From NCBI GenBank assembly GCA_021904315.1, contig CM038915.1, positions 248,001 to 312,000 of the forward strand: a DNA stretch of 64,000 bases, written 5' to 3'. Within the stretch, counting starts at the first letter, position 1. Each line of letters starts with the position of its first letter. Below, in pieces: positions 1 to 11,697 of the stretch. The notes below the pieces were generated by a model. That model had not been told where the DNA came from and made no database searches. It saw only the letters and a list, made by a program, of their open reading frames with translations. Source of the DNA: Sphagnum magellanicum (taxonomy: Eukaryota > Streptophyta > Sphagnopsida > Sphagnales > Sphagnaceae). A program made the position numbers and the translations under genes.

Positions 1-102
1 CTTTTGTTGCTTAACTTGTGCTAATTGTCATTTAAAAGATATCCAAGTTGTAGTTTCATCAACTTTTTGGTCAACAATGCCACTTTTAGATTTAGCAAAA
101 GG

Positions 103-570
103 CTACAAATCATAATTACATTTTTGAAACATAGGATATGTGGACAAGTTTGTATCATATTCCTTAACAATGGCCTTCCCTTGCTCATAACCAATAAGTG
201 AAGACATTAAACAAAAACTCATAAATTTATTATCCAACATCAAACAATATTTTGAACTATTGTTTTTTTCATATATCCTTAAAAAGGAAAAACAAGAATC
301 CAAAACCCCAACATTTTTTATGTTGGAAACCAAACATACTAATTCAAAAACAACATTTGTATTTTCATCCATTAGGTTGTCATAGGAAGTTGAAGTTTCA
401 ATTTCATCCTTAAATTTTATACTCATAGATATGGCATAATTTAGTGCATCACTTAATGACCAATGACCCTTAAACTAGTTCAAATCACAAGTAGGTGAAA
501 CATGGCCAAAGTAATCAACAATAATCTGGGAAATGGGCCATGTAAAAGGAGGTGGCATTCGTGTAGTCAT
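103..570 (-). pseudogene. Broken hypothetical ORF, family not recognised
   Basis: Reading leftward from an ATG at 568-570, one frame stays open except for a single TAG at 475-477 and ends at 103-105, giving about 155 codons. The stretch after the internal stop (107 codons from the ATG at 424-426) is the longest open frame in the first 9 kb. The part before the stop begins M-T-T-R-M-P-P-P-F and reads as ordinary protein, which suggests one ancestral ORF with a nonsense mutation. I recognise no domain; the surroundings are AT-rich intergenic DNA, so a decayed transposon gene is the likeliest source. It could also be a chance open frame. Confidence 0.3.
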
Positions 571-579
571 ATTCACAAT

Positions 580-3500
580 ATTCTACCCACTATACCAAAA
601 CATTATAACTTCGTTGAATTATAAAACTTCTTGAAAATGGATAATTTTACTAGAAATTTTACAAAGGCCAAAAAATAGGTTAAATTATATTTTGTGCAAA
701 AAATTTAAAAGGAAATGATTTTTTTAAAAAAAAATAGTATAAATAAAAAGATATCATGTTTTCATCAAAATATTCAATTTCCTTGGGGTAGACCAAAATT
801 CACACATGTCTTATTCCACTTTTGTTTTCCTTTCTTTGATTTTTTGGGCCAAGACAATGTTTTCATATTGCAAAAAATCTAAAATGTTAATGGCACAAAC
901 ATGTACATTCGCACTCCACTTAGGTATGAACTATGGTGGTATTATCACAATTAAAACCACTTGCGCAATTACATTATGGTTTGGTTGCAATCCCATCCCA
1001 CCCAAATTCGATTTAGGTAGAAATGTGTAGTGGCACAGGACCAAGTTTTCTAGTAGTGGTTAGACCTTTCATTTTTCACATAAATAAAAAATTTCCTCTT
1101 CAAGCCATATTTGTTGAATAATTCAATCAAAGTTTTCACCAAAATTTGTTTAATAATATTTGTGGTTTCAAAACGTCCAATGATACTATGTTTTAGTTGC
1201 TAATCAACCCAAAAATTTGATCAATAGTGCAAAAATATCATGTCCACCTTTTGACATCCAAAGGTCAAAACTTGTAATTGTAAAATTACATTTTATTAAA
1301 CTATTTAGCTTTTTTCACTAACTTGGGCAACATTTCTTATGAAAATTATACTTTGGAAAAAAAAACAACTTTTGGACACAAATGAATATTGAAACATTTT
1401 AACCATGTACATTTTCCACAAAATGCACTTGACAACAAATGACTTTTGACCATTAAAAGCCCTAAATCTTCCAAATTTTGTTTTTGTTACATATCATATT
1501 TCTTGAAGGTTCTTTTACCACAAAAACATTGGATACAGAATTATTAGATGTATTAAGTTTCTTCTTTGCTAATTACTTTTTTTCTTCCTTTCTCTCAAGG
1601 GATTGTTCACTTCCATTTCAAACTTTTTGACAAGAATAAAATGATTTACATACACTTTTTTTTTTGATGAAAATATTGCATAAAACTAAAGCCTTCCTTA
1701 CTTGAGTTTTTGAGTTTTAAATTAAAATTGGACTGGTGTAACAAAAAATACAATGCATGACTTGAAAAGAACTAGCATCAACATTTTATTATCATTCACA
1801 TAATAAAATGCCCAACACAATAAAGTGTACCATGTTTCCAAAACATTCCTTGCATATGCAACTTTTGTAGATTTTTTCATTATTTTTACATTGTATTTTT
1901 AATTTCTTTTTTCTTATATTTGAAAGCTTTGATTCCTTTCAAAAAAAATTTGAATTTATCCTCAATTTCCACTTCATTCATGAACACATCATATGCACTT
2001 TGACTTAGTCAATTTTCAATTTTAGAGGACTGATCCATATTCAATGTTCACAAGAATTTTTTGTTCAATGAGTAGAAAAAAATTCAAATAACCTTATGGT
2101 CCACCAAAATATTGCAAACATTTATAAGAAAGATCTACCAAAGTATTTTTAAAAATTACGAATCAAAATATTAACATTTCTCTTCTCTCACCATTGTATA
2201 ATTTTTAAATGTTGTTTTTGTTTCAATGTATGTGTATGAAAAAGTAATATAATTGTTTCACACAAAAAATGAACATGTAATCAATTTTTTTTAAGAAAGT
2301 AAGAAAAATGAAAGAAAAACATGTGGAAAAAATGGAATTCTTTTTTTTAATTACAAAAAGAAATTCAAGTTTCATTGAAGAGAAAAAGGGGAAAAACTTT
2401 TTTAAAAGGAAAAAATCAGAAGCACACATTATTGAACTTCAACAAGAAAAAAGTAAAAAGAAAAAAAATCTTACCTTGCTTGTTATTGTTCAAGGCATAT
2501 GTTGATGAATATTTGTGCACTTCAATTTTAGCTCTTACACAAAATAAGAATTAAGGGGGGAAGTATGTAACATGACAACAAACCAAAATAATAACAACAT
2601 GTGATGGTGAAGAATAGTAACACACAATGGCAAAAAAACATTAATAGAAAATGGCAAAAAACAATAATAACACACAATGTTGAAGATCAGCGATAGATGT
2701 TCAAGTTCAACCTCTCATGAATCATAAAATCACAAAGCTAAAAAACACAAAGATGAAGGAAATAAAGTCATGAGACACTTTATCTCTTTTATCCTTAAGG
2801 AGGTGCCAAACATCAAAACTAATTTCTAACTTAAATCTAACAACACCCTAATCCCAACTTTAATCTCCCCAATCCGTAGCCACACCCTAAAGCCCTAAAC
2901 TTACATTGCCCCAAAAACAAAATTTGGGTTCCACAAAAAAACCCATTTGGTTTTCAAGATTTAAAAAATAAAAAATAAAAAATTTCAAGATTATTCTAAC
3001 CCATATAAAACTGAAGGGTTGAATATCACACTAGTTATTAATCATTACTAGTTTTCAAAGTGAAAACTAGGTTGAGATCTAAGTCACTCTTTGAAAAATG
3101 CTCAACACTAGAGTTTAACATTCACATATAAACAAATGAATTTGTATTTCAGCAATTATGGTTATTTATTACCATGTACAGATTTTGTTCTTCGATAAAA
3201 CCCCTACTAAAGATGTTTAATTCCTAAGGTGGTTATAAACATTAAACATGAATTCTTGGATTAGAAATTTTAATTTTTAAAAATCCCATTTAGATAATTG
3301 TAAAAAAACCCCCTTGTCATTTTGGACAAGTCAATTCTAACATGTCCATTATGGTTGGGTGGTCATTTTTTATTAGTCATTTAAAATAATAAGGCAATGG
3401 ATCATTTGACTAGTCATTTTGATTAGCCAAATTTTATTTTTCAAAAACATTATAATGGTAGGTAGGTTTAAAAAGGTAGGTAGCAAAATGGTAACATACT

Positions 3501-6460
3501 ACTTGCTTACTACATACCTACCTACTTACTATGGTATATATGTAAATACCTACCCACCTACCTATGTAATTATTATTAAAAGGTAAATTCCACCTGCTTC
3601 TAAAGGTTAGTTAAGTTAGTAGGGCAATGCAACAAGTTTTAGAATTTACCAATGGGAGGTTTACTTGCCATTTCCCTACATTTAGGGAAGGGATGCTAAT
3701 TAATTCAATTGGACTTCAATAAAGTAGTGAGTTGGTTAGTTCAATGTGTAATTAAATGGAATTTGGGGAAAACTTGGAATGCCACCGATCTAGGAAAAGA
3801 TTAAATTCCCATATACACATGGGTGGTGGGAAAATCTTGGGAGGATCATGTTCTTCATAGGGGGAGTTTAGGGACTATGTTGGCTACGGTGTGAGAGAAA
3901 GTTAGAATGTGAAAGAATTGTTGTACTTTGGCAAGGCCATGAAGTTAGGTTTATGGGATGTGAGAAATAAAAGTCTATATGTGTATGTGATTATTCTTTT
4001 CATTTGGGTTTAAAAAGTAATTAAGAATACTTAGTTGTGTAATGTAAAAAATTGCTTGTTGTGTTTTTTGGATTTTTCTTCAATTAGGGTGATAGTAAGT
4101 AGTTTATGTGTTTTTTCTTCATTTCTTGTTTTCCAAAGTAGGCATACGTCTTGCATATGTTGCTACAAGAAGTAACTACCTTATGTAGGTGTGTGGAATC
4201 AATTATTTTAATTATTTTTTCTTTTTTTGTGGTTTTACCTTCAAGGAAAATTGTAGGATATGTTTTTTGAGGCTTTAGAGGTAATCAAACCCATAGGTTT
4301 GAAACAAATTTTTTTTTATTCATGTTTTATTTGACAATCATAACTAGCTTAGTTTGCGATTGTCAAATTCATAATACTTACACTTAACTACCAAGGTATC
4401 GTAATAGGTACTTACCTACAGTAGGTAGGTACCATAATAGGTATGTACGTAGGTAGGATGTCATTTTTGTTTGTTCAACTTGACCAAATGTTCCATTTAA
4501 CTAAAAGTCATTGACCATCTTCCCCAAGGAAATATTTTTGTCCAATTTGATTGGAAGTTCCATTTTGACAAGTATTCAAATGGGTCATCACTAGTCAAAT
4601 TGATCAATTAGTAATTACAATGTCCATTCATGTCCAAATGAACATTTCAATAGAAAAATAATACCAATTAGTCAACTTGGATATTTTGAAAATGTATGTC
4701 TTTCTACTAATGAAGTGTTATTCTTGGTTTGGTGAATGACCAATGTACAAGATTGATCTATTGTTAAACCTAGATTGTGCTATGAGGTTATTGTTGGAAG
4801 TAAACCCCAATTTGCATCCATGTTTATTAGTGGTACCCAAATTGAAAACAATTTATTGTTGTAATTTTTCTATGTATAAATAATTGGTACAATTATTTTA
4901 GTGTATGTGAAGGGCACCTTCCTTTAATAAAGTATTCCTCCTCTAGAAATGATAGCACTTAAAAGTAATGTCTTGTGTGTGGAAAATGTCTTTTACCCTT
5001 CACAAATAAAATCAAAGTTATCAAAAGAGTATTAAATCTTTACACCCAATAAGTTCATTGATTTGTAACTCTATTGAGTGTGATCAAAAGCCTTTATGCA
5101 ATAAAGTTATTAACAAAGTATGAAAAAACAAAGGTGAGAACTTCGTGTTTGCTGAAAACATGAGATGCAATAAAAAATACAAGGGATAGTGAAAAACATA
5201 AGGCAAGGAGGTGACAAAGGAAAAAATGGGAAAATTTCAAAATGCACCAAGAATGATTATAAGAGATAACAAGCTTTGAAAATGTTTGCATTTTTTGTGA
5301 ATGGAGCAAATGAGTTTGAAATCAAAGGGAAGGCTTGAAATAATTACATAAGGAAATCAAAATGTTTGAATGTAGAGAAGGCAAGAGTTTTTGATTGCCA
5401 AAGAGTGCTTGAAATTTTTTTGGAGGAAGTTGCACTTTGGAGGTCCCATGCTTGAAAGACGATGTTGTGATTTGGAGAAAGGTTGATTGGGAGGTGCATT
5501 AATAGAAGTGGAAGAAGTTGAATGCTTAAAAAAATTAGCATGCAATCATCACTTAGGTTGTCATTTTCTAAATTCAAATAGTGTTTGAACCTACAATTGA
5601 AATTTAAGACTTTTTATAGTCGTGGTCATCGTAACAACACACTTTTGTAAAAATGATGGGGTTTTTACGATTGTTTTAAAAAATTCAAGATTTGAGAATT
5701 TATATTGTTGTGTGTGTGGTCTTTTGCCACCCTTGTGTGGTTTCTTTTCAGTCATTGTTGCAAGGTATGTGAATTTGTGCAAACCCTAACTAAAAGAAAA
5801 TTAGTTCAATTTCACAAAAAACTTTTTTCATACCTCAACATGTAAACAAATCTTCCCCCCAAATCCTATGAACCCTCATACATCCAAAACCCTAAGTTAC
5901 AATTGTGCTTGAAAAAGAAAAGTAGATTGTTGTTTCCTCTTTTGGTTTCCATTGTTATGCAACACATTTTCGCCCATTTGCCTTTGACACCCTCAATGCT
6001 TTGGTGTATTTGTTGAGTGAGAAAAACATCGTCATGTTTCCTTGGAATACATTGTAGGTATTCAAAGTTGACCATAGATCCTACCTTCAACACCTTGTAA
6101 TGAATGATATCCCAATGTGCTTGTTCCAAATGCACTTCAAATTTAAGCTTCAAACTTTAAAAATGTGCTTTCTACCCATTGACCTAACTTATCTCACTTT
6201 CTACAATTCAAAAAATGATTATTTTAATGCCACTCAATGTAATGTGGAAGAACTCCTTTAATATGTCCATGTTGGTATTTGCACTATTGTCCAATTTTGA
6301 AAGAACACAAATTTTTGACAAATTTCAATTTAAATTATTTCATGTGCAATCAATTTGAATTATTTTTGTCTTGTTTCATTTGATTTGATGTGCTTTCAAT
6401 TTGAGTCCTATCTTGTTGATTCCAAAATCTGTAAATGTGTGTCATTAAAATTCTTTTTGT
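580..6460. other. AT-rich intergenic DNA
   Basis: No gene is supported here. The stretch is very AT-rich with many poly-A and poly-T runs. Short tracts built from TAGG/CCTA units occur at about 3,460-3,560 and 4,390-4,460 and partly form inverted repeats. Open frames are short and show neither splice continuity nor recognisable protein character. Confidence 0.7.
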
Positions 6461-6469
6461 TTAAAAGTT

Positions 6470-6735
6470 TAAAAAACTTTATTTTGTCTTTATTTATTTT
6501 TCTCCATCCCTCATTCTCTTTCTCCCTCACTTAGTCTCTTTCTTTCTCCATTTCTTTAAAATTGTAACACTTTTTTTGAACCTCATTCTATTTCTCCTCT
6601 TCATTTTGTCTCTTTTTTCCTTTTTTCTGTCTTCACTTAAATCTCTCCCTCACTTTCTTTCTGTCTATAATTCTCATTTTGTCTCTTTAACTCTCTCTAT
6701 TTTTTTCATTGTGTCCCTCTTTCATTTTGTTTAAT
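6470..6735. repeat. Pyrimidine-rich low-complexity tract
   Basis: On the plus strand this stretch is dominated by T and C, with many TCTCT, CTTTC and TTTCTC units and few purine runs. It is low-complexity DNA with no coding signal, and could adopt a polypurine-polypyrimidine structure. Confidence 0.6.
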
Positions 6736-7518
6736 TTGGTTTCCTTAGCCAAAGTTAGACATGAATCTTCAAGCTAGAAAAGCCCCTAACATGTGTAACT
6801 AATTCCACCCCACAAAAGTGTTTAGTCATTAGGGTGTCTTGCAGACCTACCTTGGGGTTCATTAATTGGACATTTTTTTCCTCCAACTCTGCCAATGTAA
6901 AATATTCCCAAGTGATGACACAAGTGATTTTAGCTTCCACTGTAATTTGATTTGATCATCTGTTGCAATTTCTTTAACCATCTCCTCGTTGCTATTAAAG
7001 AAGCTCAAATCAAGACCAGATAAAATTATCTCCACAGATGGCAAGTGAAATGGGCCTTCAAAAAGAAAAATAAAATGAGACTCTCAACAACCTTAAAAAA
7101 AACCATTCAAATCACTTTACACTCCCAAATGAAATGAGATTGAAAAAAAAACTGCAAAAATGAGATCCCTCCCACTTATATAGCATCAAAGATATTAAAT
7201 GAAAAGCTCCCTCAACCCCTACTTTTTAAACCCTAAAAATAAAACTTGAACCCTCACCCAATCCAAGTACCCCCTAAACCTCCAACAAAGAAAATATATA
7301 TTTAGGGACTTGAAACCCCTTCTAGGAAAAAAAAAATCCCTTCCTCCAGCCCTCCACCTATTTGGACCCCTATAACCCTTCGAGGAAAAATACACTAAAA
7401 TCATGACCCTCTCGGCCCCCACCCAAATCCCCTCACCCCACCCTCAAAATCCCAAAAAAGCCTCCCCCAATCCAAAGAGTTGAAATAAATTGGGTGTGAG
7501 ACACCCTGTGAAACTCAT

Positions 7519-7600
7519 GATGACTTTAGGGATAACTTTATACTATCAGCTGCAAATTGTCAAACTTCCTACAAATATTAGAGTTATCCCGAAAGTCACC
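7519..7600. repeat. Imperfect inverted repeat (hairpin)
   Basis: The arms at 7519-7542 and 7576-7600 are nearly complementary around the cores TTTAGGGATAACT and AGTTATCCCGAAA, with a loop of about 33 bases. It may be a fragment of a small inverted-repeat transposon or a chance hairpin; nothing coding overlaps it. Confidence 0.45.
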
Positions 7601-7707
7601 CTGTCTTCACCTTGTCTTTGGGCTTGCTTTCACCCCCTATCCCCTCTTTCAGTTGGTATCTGCAAAGTAATGAAATTTTATTAAATCTCAGTATACACAG
7701 GGTCTAA

Positions 7708-7780
7708 GACTAATTATAGTAGTCATACAGGTAAGAGCAGGTACGAGACTAATTATAGTAGTTGTACAGGTAAGAGCAGT
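7708..7780. repeat. Two-copy tandem repeat, period 39 bp
   Basis: The unit starting GACTAATTATAGTAGT occurs at 7708 and again at 7747. Both copies continue through ACAGGTAAGAGCAG, with only a few differences. Noncoding. Confidence 0.75.
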
Positions 7781-7789
7781 GAAAACATA

Positions 7790-10340
7790 TGCAGCAGCAG
7801 TGGAGGCGCTCTGGAAAAAGAAAAGACAGGATGAAACTCTGTTTACCGCCAAAATTGGTGAAAAAACTAATTTGAGTCCCAGTTATTTTGTATTGTAAAA
7901 TTTTCATTCCCAATTATGCATTTGATTCCCTATTATGCCAAAACTGGCCGTTTTCACCACCTAATCACCAGATTTTACCGATAACTATATCACAATGTAA
8001 TCGTAATGCACAATTTCTCAAAGGGGATTTTTGTATCAACAGTTTTGTAAAAATTGTAATAGACAAAATCAAAATTGTTTCTTCTACTGAATAATAAGGT
8101 AAATCCATTCAATTGCAATTGTTTCATACAAAAATCCTAAAAACTAGAGAATAATGGCAAAAATAGAAAAACGCACAAAGTGATGGTGAACAAAATAAAG
8201 TATCCTGTTTTCTTCAAGAAAAGAAACAAAAATTCAAAGGTGATCCTCCCCTTGAATTGCTCAAGAAGGAAAGCAAAGTAAGATGAAGAAAATGATCTCT
8301 TCATAATAAGATCCCTAATTTAAATACTTTTCTAAGATTCAATGCCATCCAGTCTCAAGTGGTTATCAAATTGTCACTTGACCTTTTAAACAAGGATTAA
8401 ATTTGGCCCTAAAATAGGTCAATACATTTGCAGAAGTCCTTGTGACCTTTCTAAATAGTCATTGTCCAAATTTCAGCACAGCTTGCTGATCAAATAAAAC
8501 CCTAAAACCTTTTTAATTTGGTAGACCAATGGCTACCAACCTTTCAATTGTTAAAAAACTCATTCCCAAAAAATCCCCCCCTCTTGGTCCTTAGGTAAGC
8601 CTTAAAGTACTTAATAATTCTTAAAGTACTTAATGTTTTTTCTTTTTGAAACATTCAAGGTAAGATGTACCTTTGACACTTTTTTTTCTCCCTTCTTTCA
8701 AAGGTAGCTTCTAAAATTATTGACCACTTCCACAAAAAAAAATTAATAAAAGTTATTGCCGTTTTCTTTAGCCTTCAAGCGTTGGGACCCCAAAAAGTTT
8801 TCCTTTGTTGAAAAACTTATTATTTTGTTGATTTGTTCACTTCAAGTGTTGATTGTTTTGCATTCTTTCCATCACTTATGTTACCCTTAAAATTTTCCAA
8901 TTATGTTCAATTTCACAACCTTACACCAAAATATGTATCTATAATTCAAGTGTCAAAGTTTAATGCTTTTAAATTCATCTTTTAAACATTGATAATTGAT
9001 TGTTGATTTTCAATTGTATGGATAACATCCATACATGACACTTTACAAAAAAATTTCACAAATGCATTTTTAAAAAAAATTGAAAATGTCACTTTTTGAC
9101 ACATCTAAGAAAATGTTGTACCCCCTAGGATTTTAGAGGGCAACACATTTGTAAAGAATTGTGAAAACAATAGCTAGTAGACATAAATGTGGGGACATTC
9201 TCCCAAAAAAGAAACACTTCCTCAAAATTTCACAATTTGTGTAACAAATGAAAAAATGTGCATTGAGAGGGTATATTTTGTATTTGTGTGAGCTAGGTGG
9301 GTTGGCATTGGGCAGTCATCCACAAGAGGACTTAGCCAAATTTGGCTACACATGAAAAGTTGAAAAGTTCAGTCGCCACTAAATAAAGCATTCTAAAACA
9401 CAGTTCTAAACATTAAAGAACTTAAGATCAATTTTTTTTATTAATTGATGAAACCCTGCCAAACTTTATAAAAAGAAAGCACGCAAGAAAAGGAGAGAAA
9501 AAGAAACAAAAGGGCAATGACCAAAGTCCAGGCAAGCAAACAGCCCAAAAGAGACGAGCCACAAGGAGGAAAGGGAATCACTACGAACCGAACCCTCCAC
9601 CACCAGTCGCATGAAGCATTACATCCATTCGTCTGGTCATCCATCCATCCATCTGGTCATCCATCTGTTCTGTCATGGTCTGTTTACTCCAACGGGGTGA
9701 AGAAAGAGTGGAATACAGACGTGGCATGGCGGAGAAAGCAATAGGAAGAGATGGCACAATGCTATCTCACCGGTCACAAGCAGTGCAAACATCAAGATTT
9801 TCAGTGGCCAGGGTCCTGATGGATACATGCATAATGTCGTATATAAAGAGGTTTTGAAAATGTAGTTTGTAATTGTAATTTTGTAATGTGTACCGTCAAA
9901 TACACACACACCTGTGCACTAGGCACGGGTTCAAACTAGTATCAACTAAAGAGAGGAGAGGGAAATGTATATTAATTTGTTACACATGGGTAGACATTTT
10001 TTTCCAGACCTTATTAAAAAGGCTTTATGTATGGATAAGCAACAATGATGGATGTTGAACCATACTACTCATGGATGAATAGTGGGTGATAATGAATGGA
10101 TCCACATTTCAACATCACTGGTTAAACAGATGTTCACTGGAGTATGAACCAAACTACGTCTGATATTGCATTGACAGATTTATGAACTTTTCTTGAAGGT
10201 TCCAATGGTAGGTGGTGGTGGTGATGGTTTCAAAGACTCCAAATGCATTTGGGAAAACCCCCTACTCCTTCTAGTGACTCACCTAGTGTAAAGGATGTTC
10301 CTTCAAGGATGCAAAACCTTACATCTGAGTAAGTAAGGGG
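7790..10340. other. Intergenic DNA
   Basis: No gene is supported. The stretch contains one copy of a dispersed repeat with a perfect 14-bp palindrome (9334-9347) and a short TCCA-type tetranucleotide patch near 9,640-9,670. Overlapping open frames on both strands at 9.4-9.9 kb have no consistent protein character. Confidence 0.6.
9316..9350. repeat. Dispersed repeat, copy 1
   Basis: The block begins TCATCCACAAG and runs into AGCCAAATTTGGCT, a perfect 14-bp palindrome at 9334-9347. Related blocks lie at 42755-42790 and 46833-46866, each with one mismatch in the palindrome. Three copies in one window indicate a repeat family, probably the end of an old transposable element. Confidence 0.6.
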
Positions 10341-10345
10341 TGCCA

Positions 10346-10726
10346 TTAGAGCATCTCCACCGGTGCTCAGTATGTCACTCTGGATAATAAAATTAAATGT
10401 CTAAGTTTAGCTTTTTTTCTTTTTTTTGACAACCCCACCAATAAAACTGTAACTGGAACTGCATATACGTGAGAACTGCTAATAGCAAACCACCTGGACC
10501 AATCATTATGATCGACCAATCAGAAATACTGAGCAGCAATCACGCCCAATTTATTACTCTTCTTTGCAAGTGCAAAACTGTGTTGCGCCTCTTACCAGCT
10601 AAGGCAAGCTGCACGGATTTGGGGCAGAAAAACCAATTTCCTTAGCTAAACCGGCACATTTTGACTTTTTCACAATAAATTTCACTGTCCGGAGTCACAT
10701 ATTGAGCACCGGTGGAGATGCTCTTA
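10346..10726. mobile_element. PIF/Harbinger-type MITE with TTA target duplication
   Basis: The element at 10349-10723 (375 bp) has perfect 21-bp terminal inverted repeats starting GAGCATCTCCACC, which extend imperfectly for about 15 more bases. It is flanked by TTA at 10346-10348 and TTA at 10724-10726. A TTA duplication and a GAGCATCTCC-like terminus are typical of plant Tourist/PIF-Harbinger MITEs. There is no internal ORF, so the element is non-autonomous. It sits about 1 kb upstream of the syntaxin gene and could carry regulatory sites for it. Confidence 0.88.
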
Positions 10727-10864
10727 GCCATGATCCAAACCCTATTTTCCATTACATAGTGGAAAGTGCAATCCTGTAAAAACTTATGAAATGTAACCAG
10801 CTGTTACAGTTATTTCTTCCACTTCCCCATGCAGATTACTATCAGAAATGTTCGTAGTTGGAAG

Positions 10865-11078
10865 ATTACAATCTTGGAATGGTCCATTAGAAATAGATTT
10901 GTCAATCTATGGCTCAGAACTTTCTGAGGTTTGGCAGAGAACAATCTTGTAATGGTCGATTAGCAATTGATCTGTATCAATTAACGGTTGATAATGGTCT
11001 GCGATTGGCTGATTACAAACTTGCAATAGTACATTGGCAATTGATCCATGTCAAATCAACGGCTCGGATATCAGCGTC
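10865..11078. repeat. Three degenerate tandem copies, period about 73 bp
   Basis: The motif ACAATCTTG..AATGGTC.ATTAG.AAT recurs at 10868, 10941 and 11015 (the third as ACAAACTTGCAATAG), each followed by a similar ATTGATC..TGTCAAT stretch. The array lies 0.6-0.8 kb upstream of the syntaxin start codon, within its probable promoter. Copies differ by point changes and small gaps. Confidence 0.65.
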
Positions 11079-11289
11079 AAGATCGAACGTTTCAAAAATA
11101 ATCCACCCCAGCTGGGTTATATTCTGGAACGGGCAGTGCGGCCTCTTTCATTCAGTGTATACATTTAAGCAGCAAGCTAGTTCTCTTTTTTTTTCTTTTT
11201 TTTAAAAAATATGAATAATTCTTGATATTTTTATTTTTATAATGTCAAATCACAAAGTGGATTTTTAATTAATTCATCAAGCTGACTCC

Positions 11290-11697
11290 TCCTCTTTTTT
11301 CCAATAAAATTATTAGGGTTTACGAATCAGCAAAAATAAAGCAATAAATAAAAGAAAATAAAATAGGCTACATCGTCTCTCCCGTCTCGAGCGCGCGCGA
11401 CACCTGCGCTGCGTTTCTTTCCTCGCAAAATAACGATCTCGCATCGATCTACGAGCAAAACCTTCGCACGAAAGAGCCTTTCAAAGCACATTAGAAACGA
11501 GGTGACAGGTTACCATCACATCTAAATGTAGAAGAACGCGGAAGAGCTTTTGTGTTGTCATTTTTTTTTGCCTTGGTTTTTCTCTTTCTAGGGTTTCTGT
11601 TGGAGCAAGAGACTGCTGCTCGCTGGCTTAGAGGTGGAGGGGGATACGGAGATAGGAGGTTGTAGCATCCAGAGGGCAGTGTGGAGGACGTGGTATT
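11290..11697 (+). promoter_or_regulatory. Probable promoter/5' leader of the syntaxin gene
   Basis: Local base composition changes from AT-rich to CpG-containing at about 11,385-11,470 (CGAGCGCGCGCGAC and neighbours) just before the start codon. Such a rise is common around plant transcription starts. The exact start site cannot be fixed. Confidence 0.4.

Noticed and set aside
3460-4460. TAGG/CCTA-rich inverted segments considered as a CRISPR or telomere-like array
   Set aside because: Units are irregular and short with no spacer structure. It is simple-sequence DNA in a plant nuclear genome.
9900-9960. tRNA-like B-box (GGGTTCAAACT)
   Set aside because: No matching A-box or acceptor stem at the required distance, so no tRNA can be folded.
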